From NCBI GenBank assembly GCA_017649925.1, contig JAGCFX010000082.1, positions 59,760 to 123,759 on the forward strand: a stretch of DNA of 64,000 nt, given 5' to 3'. The stretch is from Paludibacteraceae bacterium (GTDB taxonomy: Bacteria; Bacteroidota; Bacteroidia; Bacteroidales; Paludibacteraceae). Positions 52,056 to 63,780 of this stretch are shown here, piece after piece. The notes beneath the pieces are model-generated. The model ran no database searches. It saw nothing but the letters and a program-made list of their open reading frames with translations, and was not told the origin of the DNA. Made by a program: the position numbers and the translations under genes. The stretch's first letter is position 1. Every line of letters begins with the position of its first letter.

Positions 52056-52087
52056 CAAAATAGGCAGCCAATCGGCTGCCTATTTTG
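52056..52087. terminator. Bidirectional terminator between secG and rpoC
   Basis: A 13-bp near-perfect stem CAAAATAGGCAGC/GCTGCCTATTTTG with a short loop separates the convergent secG and rpoC genes. Both sides end in T or A runs. Confidence 0.9.
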
Positions 52088-52102
52088 TATCTGTTCGGAA
52101 GA

Positions 52103-55100
52103 TTATTCTTCGTCTTCTCCGTTCAGAGCTGCCTCTGCGGCTTCACGAGCTGCTTGGATTGCGGCATATTCTTCCTGGTTGTGAACCGTGATACGTGCGA
52201 ACTCACGCATACCCGTTCCGGCAGGAATTAGATTACCGCAAATCACGTTCTCTTTCATGCCTTCGAGGTAATCCACTTTTCCGCGGATGGCGGCTTCGTT
52301 GAGCACCTTCGTCGTTTCCTGGAACGATGCGGCGGACATGAACGATTTGGTTCCCAAAGCGGCACGAGTGATACCTTGCAGTATCTGTTTCGCCGTTGCG
52401 CACTCAGCATCACGAGCCTGAACAAGTTTCTTGTCGCGGCGACGGAGACTTGAGTTCTCGTCGTGCAGACGACGCGCAGTAACGATTTGACCTTCGCGGA
52501 GCACTTCGCTATCACCCGCATTGGTAATAACTTTGCGACCCCAGATACGATCGTTCTCCTCAAGGAAGTCCATCTTATCGACTACATCTCCCTCCAAGAA
52601 ACGAGTATCACCCGGTTCCAAAATCTCTACTTTACGCATCATTTGGCGAACAATAATCTCGAAGTGCTTGTCGTTGATTTCCACACCTTGCAGGCGATAA
52701 ACCTTTTGTGCTTCGTTAACGATATATTCTTGCACTTTCGTTTGACCTTGAATCGACAAGATATCATCAGGTGTGATAGCACCATCGGACAAAGCTGCAC
52801 CGGCACGAACGAAGTCTCCTTCTTGTACTAGAAGTTGCTTGGTCAATGGGATCAAGTATGCTTTCTGCTCGCCCAACTTAGAGGTAACGAACAGCTCACG
52901 GTTACCACGTTTGATCTTGCCCAAAGAAACCTCACCGTCAATCTCGGCTACGATAGCAGGATTAGACGGGTTACGTGCCTCGAACAACTCCGTGATACGC
53001 GGAAGACCTGAGGTGATATCACCACCGCTATTGGTAATACGTGCAGTCGAATACAACGAGTCGCCGACTTTTACTGCTACGCCGTCGGTAAATACCAGAC
53101 TTGCTTTTACAGGCAAGTTATACGAACGAAGCACATTGCCGTCTTTGTCCAAGATGTGAGCCAATGGCATCTTTGTCTTGTCTTTCGTTTCGGTAATGGA
53201 AACCTCGCGTTTGCCGGTCTGCTCATCCACTTCGGTCTTGCAGGTAACACCTTCAATCACATCCTCATAGCGAATGATACCGTCCTGCTCAATGATAAGC
53301 GGAGTCTTGTATTGATCCCATTCGCAGACTTTTGTTCCCTTTGCGTATTTCTCACCGGAAGTAACAAACAGTTTGGACGAATACGGGATATCGAAGGTTG
53401 CCAATACAACACCTGTCTTCTCGTCTTTGAGAGAGAGTGTGTTCTTACGGCTGACGGCAATCACATCGCCTGCAGCCGTAGTGATGGTGCGGAGGTCTTC
53501 AATCTCGATGATACCGTCATGCGGCAGTTCATAGGAACTCTCTGCTGCCGAACCACCGGCCAAACCTCCGGAGTGGAAGGTACGAAGTGTCAGCTGTGTA
53601 CCCGGCTCACCGATAGCTTGAGCGGCAATAACGCCGACAGCCTCACCTTTCTGAACCATCTTACGCGATGCCAGGTTACGACCGTAGCATTTCGCGCAAA
53701 CACCATGCTTGCTCTCGCAAGTGAGCACCGAACGAATCTCCACTTCCTCAATTCCGGCAGCCTCAATTGCTTCGCATTGTGCCTCGCGAATCTCTTCACC
53801 GGCAGCTACAATGAGATTGCCTTCATTATCATGAATATCATGAACGGAAACACGACCAAGAATACGCTGACTCAATGTAGCGACAACGTTGTTACCCTCT
53901 TTCACAGCGCGAGCTGCCAAACCACGGAGTGTACCGCAGTCTTCCTCATTGATAATCACATCGTGCGATACATCAACAAGACGACGAGTCAAGTAACCAG
54001 CATCGGCCGTCTTCAATGCAGTATCGGCCAAACCCTTACGGGCACCGTGAGTGGAGATAAAGTACTCAAGCACGGACATACCTTCTTTGAAGTTCGCGAT
54101 GACAGGGTTCTCGATCTCGGTACGGGTATCGGTAGATCCGGCTTTCATAGGCTTACCCATAATACCACGGATACCTGCCAACTGCTTAATCTGGTCTGCA
54201 CTACCACGCGCACCGGAATCCATCATCATGTAAACGGAGTTGAAACCTTCGTCTGCTTCTTTCATGTGCTTCATGACGATACCTTTCAGCTCTTCGTCAA
54301 TCTTACGCCATGTATCCACAGTCGTACGATAACGCTCGTCGTCATTCATCAGACCGTTTGCATAGTTGAAGTTCAACTCATCGATGATAGCATTACCTTC
54401 AGCAATCTTTGCTTCACGCTCTTCCGGAATAATAATATCGTTGAGGTTGAAGCTCAAACCTCCGCGGAAAGCGCGATAATAACCGAGGTCTTTAATATCG
54501 TCGAGGAACTGTGCTGCGCGAGCCACACCGCATGTCTTGATAACCTGCGAGATGATACCCTTCACGGCACCTTTCTTCATCAGCACGTTCTGGAAACCGA
54601 TTTCCTCAGGAATGTATTGGTTAACAATCACACGACCCGGAGTGGTCTCATAGATTTGTCCCTTCACGCGCACTTTCACTTTCGCGTGAATATCTACACG
54701 ACCTTCGTTCAGCGCGATGATAGCCTCTTCTTCCGAATAGAAAGTAAGCCCTTCGCCCTTCACGCCCGCGCGCTCCTTAGTAATATAATACAAACCGAGA
54801 ATCATATCTTGCGAAGGAACGGTAATCGGGTTTCCGTTAGCCGGGTCAAGGATGTTGTGAGAACCAAGCATCAGCAATTGTGCCTCCAGAATAGCCTCAT
54901 TGCTCAATGGCAAGTGAACGGCCATTTGGTCACCATCGAAGTCAGCGTTAAAACCGGCACAGGACAGCGGGTGCAACTGAATAGCTTTACCCTCAATCAT
55001 ACGCGGCTGGAACGCCAAGATACCATGACGGTGCAATGTCGGGGCACGGTTCAGCAATACCGGGTGACCTTCCATCACATGTTCCAGAATCTCATAAATC

Positions 55101-56392
55101 ACCGGCTCACGGCGGTCAATGATTTTCTTCGCAGATTTAACCGTTTTCACAATACCGCGCTCAATGAGTTTGCGGATGATAAACGGTTTATAGAGTTCGG
55201 CAGCCATCTCTTTCGGCAGACCGCACTCGTGCATCTTCAATTCCGGACCTACAACGATAACCGAACGAGCCGAATAGTCAACACGCTTACCCAGCAAGTT
55301 CTGACGGAAACGTCCTTGCTTACCTTTCAGCGAGTCAGACAACGATTTCAACGGACGGTTTGCATCGGATTTCATTGCGGTCGTCTTGCGGCTATTGTCG
55401 AATAACGAGTCAACAGCCTCTTGAAGCATGCGCTTCTCGTTACGCAGAATGACATCCGGAGCCTTGATTTCCATCAATCGTTTCAAACGGTTGTTACGGA
55501 TAATCACGCGGCGATAAAGGTCGTTGAGGTCAGATGTGGCAAAACGACCACCATCCAGCGGTACCAACGGACGCAACTCAGGAGGAGTAACAGGAATAGC
55601 CTGCAGAATCATCCATTCAGGACGGTTCTTGCCTTTGCTGGCGCGGAAAGCTTCTACAACCTGCAGACGTTTCAGCGCTTCCTGACGACGTTGTACGGAG
55701 GATGACTTGTCTGCCGTAGCACGCAACTCGTACGATAACTCGTCCAAGTCAGTAGCACACAACAAGTCATAAATAGCCTCAGCACCCATCTTGATAATCA
55801 CCTTGTTCGGATCGCTATCCTCCAATTGGTCGTTGTTCTCAGGCATGATATTGAGCACTTGCATGTACTGGTCTTCATCCAGCAACATTCTTGTCTCAAT
55901 TGGAATACGATTCTTATCCGTCTCGTGTTTCTCTCCGATTTCCTGACCTTCCAAAGCACCGGCACGTACTACCAGATATTTCTCGTAGTAGATAACCGTA
56001 TCCAGTTTCTTGGTCGGGATACCGAGTATCGCTGCCATCTTGGAAGGCAACGAACGCAGATACCATATATGAGCAACAGGAACAACCAGTTTGATATGTC
56101 CCATACGCTCACGACGTACTTTCTTCTCTGTTACTTCTACACCGCAGCGCTCGCAGACGATACCTTTGTAACGAATACGTTTGTATTTGCCGCAGTGGCA
56201 CTCATAATCCTTGGTAGGACCGAAAATGCGCTCGCAGAACAAACCATCGCGCTCAGGTTTGTAAGTACGATAGTTAATCGTTTCCGGTTTGAGCACCTCA
56301 CCCGACGAGAGTTGCATAATCTCGTCCGGAGAAGCCAGACCAATAGAAATCTTGGTGAAACCGGTTTTCTTATTTTCTTGTTTAAAAGCCAT
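52103..56392 (-). CDS. rpoC: RNA polymerase beta' subunit
   Basis: RpoC is the largest subunit of the transcription enzyme. The 1429-residue product has the N-terminal zinc site ([21 protein letters not shown] near residue 65), the catalytic [12 protein letters not shown] near residue 480, the bridge and trigger regions ([13 protein letters not shown] and [12 protein letters not shown]) and the second zinc site ([13 protein letters not shown] near residue 880). It starts 15 nt after the rpoB stop in the usual operon. A long antisense frame at 53156-55405 is a codon-bias shadow. Confidence 0.99.
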   Translation of the reverse strand: MAFKQENKKTGFTKISIGLASPDEIMQLSSGEVLKPETINYRTYKPERDGLFCERIFGPTKDYECHCGKYKRIRYKGIVCERCGVEVTEKKVRRERMGHIKLVVPVAHIWYLRSLPSKMAAILGIPTKKLDTVIYYEKYLVVRAGALEGQEIGEKHETDKNRIPIETRMLLDEDQYMQVLNIMPENNDQLEDSDPNKVIIKMGAEAIYDLLCATDLDELSYELRATADKSSSVQRRQEALKRLQVVEAFRASKGKNRPEWMILQAIPVTPPELRPLVPLDGGRFATSDLNDLYRRVIIRNNRLKRLMEIKAPDVILRNEKRMLQEAVDSLFDNSRKTTAMKSDANRPLKSLSDSLKGKQGRFRQNLLGKRVDYSARSVIVVGPELKMHECGLPKEMAAELYKPFIIRKLIERGIVKTVKSAKKIIDRREPVIYEILEHVMEGHPVLLNRAPTLHRHGILAFQPRMIEGKAIQLHPLSCAGFNADFDGDQMAVHLPLSNEAILEAQLLMLGSHNILDPANGNPITVPSQDMILGLYYITKERAGVKGEGLTFYSEEEAIIALNEGRVDIHAKVKVRVKGQIYETTPGRVIVNQYIPEEIGFQNVLMKKGAVKGIISQVIKTCGVARAAQFLDDIKDLGYYRAFRGGLSFNLNDIIIPEEREAKIAEGNAIIDELNFNYANGLMNDDERYRTTVDTWRKIDEELKGIVMKHMKEADEGFNSVYMMMDSGARGSADQIKQLAGIRGIMGKPMKAGSTDTRTEIENPVIANFKEGMSVLEYFISTHGARKGLADTALKTADAGYLTRRLVDVSHDVIINEEDCGTLRGLAARAVKEGNNVVATLSQRILGRVSVHDIHDNEGNLIVAAGEEIREAQCEAIEAAGIEEVEIRSVLTCESKHGVCAKCYGRNLASRKMVQKGEAVGVIAAQAIGEPGTQLTLRTFHSGGLAGGSAAESSYELPHDGIIEIEDLRTITTAAGDVIAVSRKNTLSLKDEKTGVVLATFDIPYSSKLFVTSGEKYAKGTKVCEWDQYKTPLIIEQDGIIRYEDVIEGVTCKTEVDEQTGKREVSITETKDKTKMPLAHILDKDGNVLRSYNLPVKASLVFTDGVAVKVGDSLYSTARITNSGGDITSGLPRITELFEARNPSNPAIVAEIDGEVSLGKIKRGNRELFVTSKLGEQKAYLIPLTKQLLVQEGDFVRAGAALSDGAITPDDILSIQGQTKVQEYIVNEAQKVYRLQGVEINDKHFEIIVRQMMRKVEILEPGDTRFLEGDVVDKMDFLEENDRIWGRKVITNAGDSEVLREGQIVTARRLHDENSSLRRRDKKLVQARDAECATAKQILQGITRAALGTKSFMSAASFQETTKVLNEAAIRGKVDYLEGMKENVICGNLIPAGTGMREFARITVHNQEEYAAIQAAREAAEAALNGEDEE

Positions 56393-56407
56393 AATTGTCC
56401 TCCAATC

Positions 56408-59400
56408 TTATTCCATGTTAATACTGAGTGCGAGACCTTGCAACTCGTGCAACAGCACGTTCAACGACTCGGGCAGACCCGGAGTCGGGAAGTTCTCGCC
56501 TTTAACAATAGCCTCGTAGGTACGAGCACGACCGGTAACGTCATCAGATTTGATAGTCAGGATCTCTTGCAATACGTGAGCGGCACCGTGAGCCTCGAGA
56601 GCCCAAACCTCCATCTCACCGAAACGCTGACCACCGAATTGAGCCTTACCACCCAACGGTTGCTGGGTAATCAAGCTGTACGGACCAATCGAACGTGCGT
56701 GCATCTTATCGTCAACCATGTGACCGAGTTTCATGAAGTAGGTCACACCCACTGTTGCCATCTGGTCAAACGGTTCACCCGTTTCCCCATCATACAGTTG
56801 GGTCTTACCACCACGCGGCAGACCTGCTTTATCAGTCCACTCGTCCAACTGCTCCAAGGTACAGCCGTCGAAGATAGGTGTAGAGAACTTAACGCCTAAT
56901 TCCTGACCTGCCCAACCGAGCACAGCCTCGAAAATCTGACCGATGTTCATACGAGAAGGCACACCCATCGGGTTCAATACGATATCCACAGGTGTTCCGT
57001 CTGCGAGGAACGGCATATCTTCTACGCGCACAATCTTGGAAACGATACCTTTGTTACCGTGACGACCGGCCATCTTGTCACCCACGCGAATCTTACGTTT
57101 CTTGCAGACATAAACCTTCGCCATCTGGATAATACCATTCGGCAGTTCATCGCCTACAGTAAGATTAAGTTTCTCACGTTTATGACGAGCGTCCATTTCC
57201 TTATATTTCGCAATATAATTCATGATACACTGTGCCACGAGCTCATTTTTGTGAGCATCAGCCGTCCATCCCTCGAGCAGTACAGAAAAATAGTCAATCT
57301 CGTTCAAGCGCTCTTTGGTAAAGTGCTGACCTTTGGATACTAGTTCTGTTCCAAGAATATCTTTTACGGATGCAGCCTGACGGCCATTTAACAAACCATA
57401 GAGTTTCTCTATCAGCAATGCACGGAGGTTCTCGGCCTTTGCCTTGAACTCAACGTCCATATTTTGCAGCGTCAGTTTGTCATCCATCTTCTGCTTGCGG
57501 TCCTTGTTAGCTTTCATATAAAGCTTCTTGTCCACGATGACACCATCCAATGACGGGCTGGCTTTCAAAGAAGCATCCTTCACATCGCCTGCTTTGTCAC
57601 CGAAGATAGCCTTCAGCAGTTTCTCTTCCGGACTTGGATCGGTCTCTCCCTTCGGAGTGATCTTACCGATCAAGATGTCACCCGGTTGGATATACGCACC
57701 GATACGAATGATACCGTTCTCGTCCAAATCCTTCGTCGCATCCTCGGATACATTCGGGATATCGGCTGTGAACTCTTCCATACCGCGTTTGGTATCACGA
57801 ACTTCAAGCAGTTGCTCAACAACGTGAACCGAAGTATACATATCCTCACGAACAATACGCTCGCTCAGCACGATAGCATCCTCGTAGTTGTAACCCTTCC
57901 ATGGGATATAAGCCACTTTCAGGTTCTTACCGAGTGCCAACTCGCCGCCTTGGGTTGCATAACCTTCCGTCAGGATCTGACCTCTCTCCACTTTGTCGCC
58001 TTTGCGTACAATCGGGTGCAGGTCAATTGTCGTATTCTGGTTGGTTTTCTCGAACTTCGGCAGTTTGTATTCTTTCTCAGCCGGTTCAAAGGAGATGAAC
58101 TCCTCCTCTTCCGAACGCGCATATTTGATGCGGATAACGTCAGCATCTACATATGTTACCAGACCATCCGCTTCTGCCACGATTTGTGTGCGGCTATCGG
58201 TTACGAGTTGTTCCTCAATACCGGTACCTACAATCGGTGCCTCAGAAGTAATCAACGGAACGGCCTGGCGCATCATGTTCGATCCCATCAATGCACGGTG
58301 AGCATCATCGTGCTCGAGGAACGGAATCAATGCAGCTGCTACAGAAGCAATCTGACAAGGAGCTACGTCCATCAGGTTAACTTTCTCCGGAGCAACGACT
58401 GGGAAGTCTGCGCCCAAACGAGTCTTAACCTTCGAGCGGATGAAGCTTCCGTCAGCACGCAGAGGCGCATTACCTTGCGCTACCACTTGGTTCTCCTCGT
58501 CTTCTGCAGACAGATAGATGACGTGATCATTATCCAAATCCACCACGCTGTCATGCACCTGACGGTACGGTGTCTCAATGAAACCAAGGTCATTCACCTT
58601 CGCATAGATACACAGCGAAGAGATAAGACCGATGTTCGGGCCTTCCGGTGTCTCAATAGGACAGAGACGGCCGTAGTGGGTGTAGTGAACGTCACGCACC
58701 TCGAAACCTGCGCGGTCACGACTCAAACCACCGGGACCCAAGGCGGACATACGACGTTTATGCGTAATCTCAGCCAACGGGTTCTGCTGATCCATGAACT
58801 GGCTCAGGGCGTTGGTTCCGAAATAACTATTGATGATACTCGAAATCGATTTCGCATTAATCAGATCAGTCGGCGTGAATACCTCGTTGTCGCGCACGTT
58901 CATACGCTCACGAACGGTGCGAGCCATACGAGCCAAACCGATACCGAACTGGTTGAACAGTTGCTCACCTACGGTGCGAACACGACGGTTGCTCAAGTGA
59001 TCGATATCATCCACCTCGGCATTGCTGTTAATCAGCATGACGAGATATTTGATAATCTCAATGATATCCTCTTTCGTCAGAACGCGAGTGTCCTCCGGAA
59101 TAGACATATTGAGCTTGCGGTTGATGCGGTAACGACCAACCTCACCGAGGTCATAACGCTTCTGCGAGAAGAACAGGTTCTGAATCATCTCACGAGCCGT
59201 AGCATCATCTGCCGGCTCTGCGTTACGCAATTGACGGTAGATATAAAGCACCGCTTCTTTCTCCGTCTTTGCCGGGTCTTTTTGCAGGGTATTGAAGATG
59301 ATAGAGAAATCATTCTCACGCTCCTGATCTTTATGCAGCAGCACGGATTTGGATCCGGACTCCAGAATGATATCGATCACCTCCGGTGTCAGTTCCTCTT

Positions 59401-60220
59401 CACGTTCAACCACGATCTGGTTACGCTCGATTGACGAGACCTCACCGGTATCCTCATCAACGAAGTCCTCAATCGTCGGCTTCATCACATAACCTGCCAG
59501 TTTACGACCGATGCAGGCCTCAAGTGCTTCGCGATTCACTTTTACCTCCTCTGCCAGATCGAAGCAGTTGAGGATGTCCTTGTCGGACTCAAAACCGATA
59601 GCGCGGAGCAGTGTAGTAACCGGCAATTTCTTCTTGCGGTCGATGTAAGCATACATGACTTTGTTGATATCCGTCGAGAACTCAATCCAAGAGCCGCGGA
59701 ACGGAATGATACGAGCCGAATAGAGTTTCGTACCGTTGCTGTGCATCGAAGTACCGAAGAACACACCCGGTGAACGATGCAACTGACTTACAACGACACG
59801 CTCTGCACCATTGATCACAAAAGTGCCTTTCGGCGTCATGTACGGAATAGTACCCAGGTAAACATCGGAAACGACGGTGTCAAAATCCTCATGATCGGGA
59901 TCCTCGCAGCTAAGGCGCAGCTTGGCCTTCAAAGGCACACTGTAGGTCAGACCACGCTTGATGCACTCCTCAATCGAATAACGGGGGCGGTCAATCGAAT
60001 AGTCCAAGAAAGCCAGCGTGAAACTGTTGCGGGTATCCTGAATCGGGAAGTTCTCCGAGAATACCTTAAAGAGTCCCTCTTTACGACGCTGTTCAGGCGT
60101 GGAATCCATCTGAACAAAATCCGCGAAGGACTTCAACTGAATTTCCAGAAAGTCAGGATACGGCATATGCTTTTGCATACGGCTGAAATTGACTCTCTGC
60201 TGTTTTTTACTTGTAGCCAT
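56408..60220 (-). CDS. rpoB: RNA polymerase beta subunit
   Basis: RpoB forms half of the catalytic cleft. The 1270-residue product has the rifampicin region as [24 protein letters not shown], with the usual sensitive-type residues at the Asp, His and Ser positions, plus [16 protein letters not shown] and the C-terminal [24 protein letters not shown] regions. It is 234 nt after rplL, with a hairpin in the gap, and 15 nt before rpoC. The long plus-strand frame at 57686-59434 is a shadow. Confidence 0.99.
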   Translation of the reverse strand: MATSKKQQRVNFSRMQKHMPYPDFLEIQLKSFADFVQMDSTPEQRRKEGLFKVFSENFPIQDTRNSFTLAFLDYSIDRPRYSIEECIKRGLTYSVPLKAKLRLSCEDPDHEDFDTVVSDVYLGTIPYMTPKGTFVINGAERVVVSQLHRSPGVFFGTSMHSNGTKLYSARIIPFRGSWIEFSTDINKVMYAYIDRKKKLPVTTLLRAIGFESDKDILNCFDLAEEVKVNREALEACIGRKLAGYVMKPTIEDFVDEDTGEVSSIERNQIVVEREEELTPEVIDIILESGSKSVLLHKDQERENDFSIIFNTLQKDPAKTEKEAVLYIYRQLRNAEPADDATAREMIQNLFFSQKRYDLGEVGRYRINRKLNMSIPEDTRVLTKEDIIEIIKYLVMLINSNAEVDDIDHLSNRRVRTVGEQLFNQFGIGLARMARTVRERMNVRDNEVFTPTDLINAKSISSIINSYFGTNALSQFMDQQNPLAEITHKRRMSALGPGGLSRDRAGFEVRDVHYTHYGRLCPIETPEGPNIGLISSLCIYAKVNDLGFIETPYRQVHDSVVDLDNDHVIYLSAEDEENQVVAQGNAPLRADGSFIRSKVKTRLGADFPVVAPEKVNLMDVAPCQIASVAAALIPFLEHDDAHRALMGSNMMRQAVPLITSEAPIVGTGIEEQLVTDSRTQIVAEADGLVTYVDADVIRIKYARSEEEEFISFEPAEKEYKLPKFEKTNQNTTIDLHPIVRKGDKVERGQILTEGYATQGGELALGKNLKVAYIPWKGYNYEDAIVLSERIVREDMYTSVHVVEQLLEVRDTKRGMEEFTADIPNVSEDATKDLDENGIIRIGAYIQPGDILIGKITPKGETDPSPEEKLLKAIFGDKAGDVKDASLKASPSLDGVIVDKKLYMKANKDRKQKMDDKLTLQNMDVEFKAKAENLRALLIEKLYGLLNGRQAASVKDILGTELVSKGQHFTKERLNEIDYFSVLLEGWTADAHKNELVAQCIMNYIAKYKEMDARHKREKLNLTVGDELPNGIIQMAKVYVCKKRKIRVGDKMAGRHGNKGIVSKIVRVEDMPFLADGTPVDIVLNPMGVPSRMNIGQIFEAVLGWAGQELGVKFSTPIFDGCTLEQLDEWTDKAGLPRGGKTQLYDGETGEPFDQMATVGVTYFMKLGHMVDDKMHARSIGPYSLITQQPLGGKAQFGGQRFGEMEVWALEAHGAAHVLQEILTIKSDDVTGRARTYEAIVKGENFPTPGLPESLNVLLHELQGLALSINME

Positions 60221-60381
60221 TATTTTATATGGTTAATAATTGTTTAACAGAATTAAACTGTTGGTAATGAATAATTTAAATCTAAATCGGTGGCGTTGTA
60301 TTTTATATTATTTTAACTTTCGCCTTATAATAATTACCAAATATTGCAGTTTTTTAATCATTCTGTCCTATTGAGCAGAAA

Positions 60382-60418
60382 AGGTTTAGACCCTCATTTT
60401 GCGTGAGGATCTAAACCT
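60382..60418 (-). terminator. Hairpin between rplL and rpoB (possible attenuator)
   Basis: On the minus strand AGGTTTAGA...TCTAAACCT encloses a CCTC/GAGG inner stem with loop GCAAAAT. It starts about 36 nt after the rplL stop and is followed by TTTTCTG. It could partly stop transcription between ribosomal and polymerase genes, as known in other bacteria, or be an RNA processing site. Confidence 0.7.
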
Positions 60419-60454
60419 ATTCCACCCGATCAGAGTGGTTGGTCAGTAGGGGTA

Positions 60455-60838
60455 TTACTTGAGTTCTACCTCAGCACCTACCTCTTCGAGAGCTTTCTTC
60501 AAAGCCTCAGCGGTTGCTTTGTCAACACCTTCCTTAACGTTAGCAGGAGCAGCGTCTACGATGTCTTTAGCCTCTTTCAGACCAAGACCGGTTTGCTCTT
60601 TAACGGCTTTAACAACCTGGAGTTTGTTAGCACCTGCGCTCTTCAGAACAACATCGAACGAGGTCTTCTCCTCAGCTGCCTCAGCAGCAGCGCCACCAGC
60701 AGCAGGACCTGCAGCAACAGCAACAGCTGCAGCAGCCGGCTCAATGCCATACTCCTCTTTCAGGATGGTAGCGAGTTCATTTACTTCCTTAACGGTAAGG
60801 TTAACTAATGTTTCAGCAATAACTTTAAGATCTGCCAT
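60455..60838 (-). CDS. rplL: Ribosomal protein L7/L12
   Basis: L7/L12 forms the ribosomal stalk that recruits translation factors. The 127-residue product has the N-terminal dimer domain, an Ala/Gly-rich hinge ([18 protein letters not shown]), and the conserved C-terminal factor-binding domain ([35 protein letters not shown]). It is 53 nt after rplJ. Confidence 0.99.
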   Translation of the reverse strand: MADLKVIAETLVNLTVKEVNELATILKEEYGIEPAAAAVAVAAGPAAGGAAAEAAEEKTSFDVVLKSAGANKLQVVKAVKEQTGLGLKEAKDIVDAAPANVKEGVDKATAEALKKALEEVGAEVELK

Positions 60839-60891
60839 GATCGTATAAATTTTAAATGTTTTTTAATTCAATTAATTTGTTAAGCGAATAA

Positions 60892-61419
60892 TTATCCGCG
60901 TTTCTCCAGTGTCTGGAGTACACCGTGAATGGTGTTTTGTCCACTTTGCAGAGCCGATACGACGTTCTTCGCAGGTGATTGCAGCAATGCAACCAATTCA
61001 GCGATGAGGTCATTTTTCGACTTAACATTGCACAGGAACTCGAGATTCTGCTTGCCTACGTAAATAGTTTCTTCTACGTATGCAGCTTTGAGTTGCGGCT
61101 TAGCCTCACCCGTCTTGTCGCCTTTGGTAAACTCCTTAATAAGTTTCGCGGGCGCGTTACCGGTGTTGCAAAGCATGAGAGCGGTGTTACCTTTGAGAGC
61201 TCCGAAAATCTCTGCCTCTACGCCTTTTTTCTCAAGCGCTTTCTGGAGCAGTGTATTCTTTGCTACAAGGAGTTTGATGTCTTGCTTGAAGCACGCGCGA
61301 CGCAAGTCACTGGTCTTCTCCGCATTCAGACCCTCGATGTTAACGAGGTAGAAATGCGAGAACTCACCGAGTTGAGCGCCAAGGGCTTCAATGACGAGGT
61401 TTTTATCTTCCTTTTTCAT
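60892..61419 (-). CDS. rplJ: Ribosomal protein L10
   Basis: L10 anchors L7/L12 on the large ribosomal subunit. The 175-residue product begins MKKEDKNLVIEALGAQLGEF and has the conserved DLRRACFKQDIKLLVAKNTLLQKAL region. It is preceded by rplA with 22 nt between, so the usual L10 leader is short or absent. L10 itself normally represses its operon. Confidence 0.98.
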   Translation of the reverse strand: MKKEDKNLVIEALGAQLGEFSHFYLVNIEGLNAEKTSDLRRACFKQDIKLLVAKNTLLQKALEKKGVEAEIFGALKGNTALMLCNTGNAPAKLIKEFTKGDKTGEAKPQLKAAYVEETIYVGKQNLEFLCNVKSKNDLIAELVALLQSPAKNVVSALQSGQNTIHGVLQTLEKRG

Positions 61420-61441
61420 ACTTGTCTGTTGTTTTTAGAGA

Positions 61442-62131
61442 TTAAAGCGATTTGGTATCGATCTTAATACCCTGACTCATAGTGCTGGAAAGATAAACGC
61501 TCTTGATGTACTCACCTTTGGAAACAGCAGGTTTCAAGTGCTTGATAGTATCGATGAACGCGAGCGCGTTCTCAGCGATCTTCTCAGCGCTGAAGCTTAC
61601 TTTACCGATAGAGGTGTGTACAATTCCGAACTTGTCAACCTTGAAGTCAATCTTACCACCCTTGATCTCTTTGACAGCTTTCGCAACGTCCATGGTAACG
61701 GTACCGCTTTTGGGGTTCGGCATCAAGCCACGAGGACCCAATACGCGACCGAGGGCACCAATCTTACCCATGATTTGAGGCATGGTGATAATGACATCAA
61801 TGTCAGTCCATCCACCTTTGATCTTTTCAATATACTCATCCAGACCTACATAGTCAGCACCTGCTTCTTTAGCAGCTGCCTCCTGATCCGGAGTACAGAG
61901 TGCGAGAACGCGAACAACTTTACCTGTTCCGTTAGGGAGTGCTACGACGCCACGAACCATTTGGTTGGCCTTACGCGGGTCAACGCCGAGGCGTACGTCG
62001 ATATCCACACTTGCATCGAACTTAGTGGTAGTGATCTCTTTTACGAGAGCAGCTGCCTCTTCGATCGTGTAGAGCTTGCCAGCTTCAATCTTCTCAGCAG
62101 CAAGCTTCTGTTTTTTTGTCAGTTTTGCCAT
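61442..62131 (-). CDS. rplA: Ribosomal protein L1
   Basis: L1 binds 23S rRNA at the exit-site stalk and in many bacteria represses its own mRNA. The 229-residue product carries the conserved [20 protein letters not shown] and [21 protein letters not shown] segments and GTVTMDV. It is 25 nt after rplK. Confidence 0.99.
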   Translation of the reverse strand: MAKLTKKQKLAAEKIEAGKLYTIEEAAALVKEITTTKFDASVDIDVRLGVDPRKANQMVRGVVALPNGTGKVVRVLALCTPDQEAAAKEAGADYVGLDEYIEKIKGGWTDIDVIITMPQIMGKIGALGRVLGPRGLMPNPKSGTVTMDVAKAVKEIKGGKIDFKVDKFGIVHTSIGKVSFSAEKIAENALAFIDTIKHLKPAVSKGEYIKSVYLSSTMSQGIKIDTKSL

Positions 62132-62156
62132 AATTGTTGATAATGATTGAAGAGTT

Positions 62157-62579
62157 TTACTTTACAACGATACCCATGCTGCGTGCGGTACCTTTGACCA
62201 TTTTGAGCGCGGACTCTACGGTGAAACAGTTGAGGTCCACCATTTTGTCCTCAGCGATTTTGCGAGCCTGCTCCTCGGTGATTGTAGCCACCTTGTTGCG
62301 GTTCGGCTGATCGCTACCGCCCTTCACCTTAGCAGCCTCGATGAGCTGAACAGCTACAGGAGGAGTCTTAACGATGAAGTCAAACGACTTGTCAGCATAA
62401 ACGGTAATGATAACAGGCAGCACTTTACCTGCCTTGTCTTGCGTTCTGGCATTGAACTGTTTGCAGAACTCCATAATGTTCACACCCTTCGAACCGAGAG
62501 CCGGACCAACGGGAGGAGCAGGGTTGGCAGCGCCACCTTTGATTTGGAGTTTGATAAAACCAGCAATTTCTTTAGCCAT
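62157..62579 (-). CDS. rplK: Ribosomal protein L11
   Basis: L11 forms the GTPase-associated centre with 23S rRNA. The 140-residue product starts [20 protein letters not shown], with [21 protein letters not shown] and the C-terminal [18 protein letters not shown] regions. It is 112 nt after nusG, with a stem-loop in the gap. Confidence 0.99.
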   Translation of the reverse strand: MAKEIAGFIKLQIKGGAANPAPPVGPALGSKGVNIMEFCKQFNARTQDKAGKVLPVIITVYADKSFDFIVKTPPVAVQLIEAAKVKGGSDQPNRNKVATITEEQARKIAEDKMVDLNCFTVESALKMVKGTARSMGIVVK

Positions 62580-62656
62580 AGTTTTACGATTGTTAATAGT
62601 TTTTGACTTACAAGCGAATTCTATTCAAATTCTCAGTCGGTTAATAATTTGAAACT

Positions 62657-62697
62657 ATCGAGTAGTAACTAACGACCTGTAACGGGGTCTCCTACTC
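62657..62697 (-). promoter_or_regulatory. Stem-loop between nusG and rplK
   Basis: On the minus strand GAGTAG pairs with CTACTC and an inner GACC pairs with GGTC. The element covers the nusG stop codon. It may be an L1 regulatory site in front of rplK-rplA or simply a processing signal. This is inference from structure alone. Confidence 0.4.
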
Positions 62698-63243
62698 TTT
62701 TTCTACCTGGTTGTAGCCCAACTCGAGCGGAGTTTGGCGGTCAAAGATAGTGACAACAACCTTGAGTTTGTGTTTGTCTTGACTCACTTCCTGTACGGTT
62801 CCCTTGAAGCCGTTGAACGGACCATCGACAACCTTGACGCTCTCGCCGACAAGGAAAGTGATTTCGCTTGCAGCGCGGCTCTCCGATTCGCTTACGATAC
62901 CAACAAGTTTGTTGACTTCAGCCTGCGAAACGGGTTTCGGTTTAACGGTAGTCTTACCACCGCTCAGGAATCCTAATACATTCGGGATGTTACGCAACAG
63001 AGGGAAGCTCTCGTCGCAGAGGTAGCACTCCACCAACAGATAGCCCGGAAGGAGATTGCGCTCTTTCTCGGTGCGTTTGCCGTTTTTGAGGGTGACTACT
63101 TTTTCCCGAGGAATCAACACCTGCGACACATACTCGCGGAAGAGGGACGAAGAGACGAGTGCATTGTTGATGTACTCTTCCACTTTATTCTCCTTGCCGC
63201 TGATAGCGCGCAGCACGTACCATTGTTTTTTGTTTTCTGCCAT
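62692..63243 (-). CDS. nusG: Transcription elongation factor NusG
   Basis: NusG binds RNA polymerase and couples it to the ribosome or Rho. The 183-residue product has the NGN domain (KQWYVLRAISGKENKVEEYI, NLLPGYLLVECYL) and the C-terminal KOW domain (GESVKVVDGPFNGFKGTVQEV). It follows secE by 11 nt. Confidence 0.97.
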   Translation of the reverse strand: MAENKKQWYVLRAISGKENKVEEYINNALVSSSLFREYVSQVLIPREKVVTLKNGKRTEKERNLLPGYLLVECYLCDESFPLLRNIPNVLGFLSGGKTTVKPKPVSQAEVNKLVGIVSESESRAASEITFLVGESVKVVDGPFNGFKGTVQEVSQDKHKLKVVVTIFDRQTPLELGYNQVEKE

Positions 63244-63254
63244 AATCTAAATCA

Positions 63255-63443
63255 TTAGAAAAGTCCGTAAACAAAAGTCATGATACTCTCAAAGCACCAG
63301 TCCATGAGCCAAACGATCAGCGCCAGTATTATGGAAGCGATCAATACTATCACTGAACTTTGGGCCAATTCCTTACGGGTTGGCCAACTTGTCTTGTGAA
63401 CCAGTTCGTTGTACGATTCTTTTACGTTTTCTACAAAAGCCAT
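63255..63443 (-). CDS. secE: SecE preprotein translocase subunit
   Basis: SecE clamps SecY in the translocon. The 62-residue product has the amphipathic start (ESYNELVHKTSWPTRKELAQ) and one transmembrane helix (VIVLIASIILALIVWLMDW), the minimal form common in Bacteroidetes. It follows tRNA-Trp by about 158 nt and precedes nusG. Confidence 0.97.
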   Translation of the reverse strand: MAFVENVKESYNELVHKTSWPTRKELAQSSVIVLIASIILALIVWLMDWCFESIMTFVYGLF

Positions 63444-63535
63444 ATCAGTAGATTTTTATATTTGCTTTAGTTATTTCCGCAACCAAATCCGGCTCCAGCA
63501 AGCGCTAAAGTCGAATCGGAAGCTATGTCTGTAAC

Positions 63536-63597
63536 ATTGGTTATTGATGATTGGTTATTGATGATTGTTTCCTTTCACTTTTCACCTTTCACCTTTA
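63536..63597 (+). repeat. 14-bp and 7-bp tandem repeats between secE and tRNA-Trp
   Basis: Two copies of ATTGGTTATTGATG are followed by a 7-bp series TTTCACT, TTTCACC, TTTCACC. The 14-bp unit is related to the one inside tyrS (1051-1078). Confidence 0.8.
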
Positions 63598-63601
63598 TTA
63601 G

Positions 63602-63672
63602 CACGGAAGGCAGGAATCGAACCCACATTAACGGTTTTGGAGACCGCTCTCCTACCATTGGAGGACTTCCGT
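63602..63672 (-). tRNA. tRNA-Trp (CCA)
   Basis: A 71-nt cloverleaf has acceptor ACGGAAG/CTTCCGT, D-arm CTCC/GGAG, anticodon loop CTCCAAA with anticodon CCA, and a GGTTCGATTCC T-arm. The 3' CCA is not encoded. It lies between tuf and secE, the usual position in Bacteroidetes. Confidence 0.97.
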
Positions 63673-63701
63673 AAAATGCCGAGGCCGAAGCCTCGCATTT
63701 T
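63673..63701 (-). terminator. Hairpin between tuf and tRNA-Trp
   Basis: On the minus strand AAAATGCGAGGC, TTCG loop and GCCTCGGCATTTT form a strong stem ending in TTTT, directly before the tRNA 5' end. It may end the tuf transcript or guide tRNA processing. Confidence 0.75.
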
Positions 63702-63780
63702 CCGGGAATCTTGGCTTCGGCGAGTGGCGAAAGTAAACTTTCACCCGCCTAGCACAAGATGTCCGTAAAGACTAACTGTA

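Noticed and set aside
53156-55405. Open frame of 749 codons on the plus strand across rpoC
   Set aside because: It lies fully antisense to rpoC, shows no recognisable family, and has the Leu/His/Thr-rich composition of a codon-bias shadow.
58720-58800. Rifampicin-resistance mutation in rpoB
   Set aside because: The region [21 protein letters not shown] has the usual residues at the Asp, His and Ser positions. No resistance change is visible.
57686-59434. Open frame of 582 codons on the plus strand across rpoB
   Set aside because: Antisense to rpoB and without domain similarity. A shadow of biased codon use.
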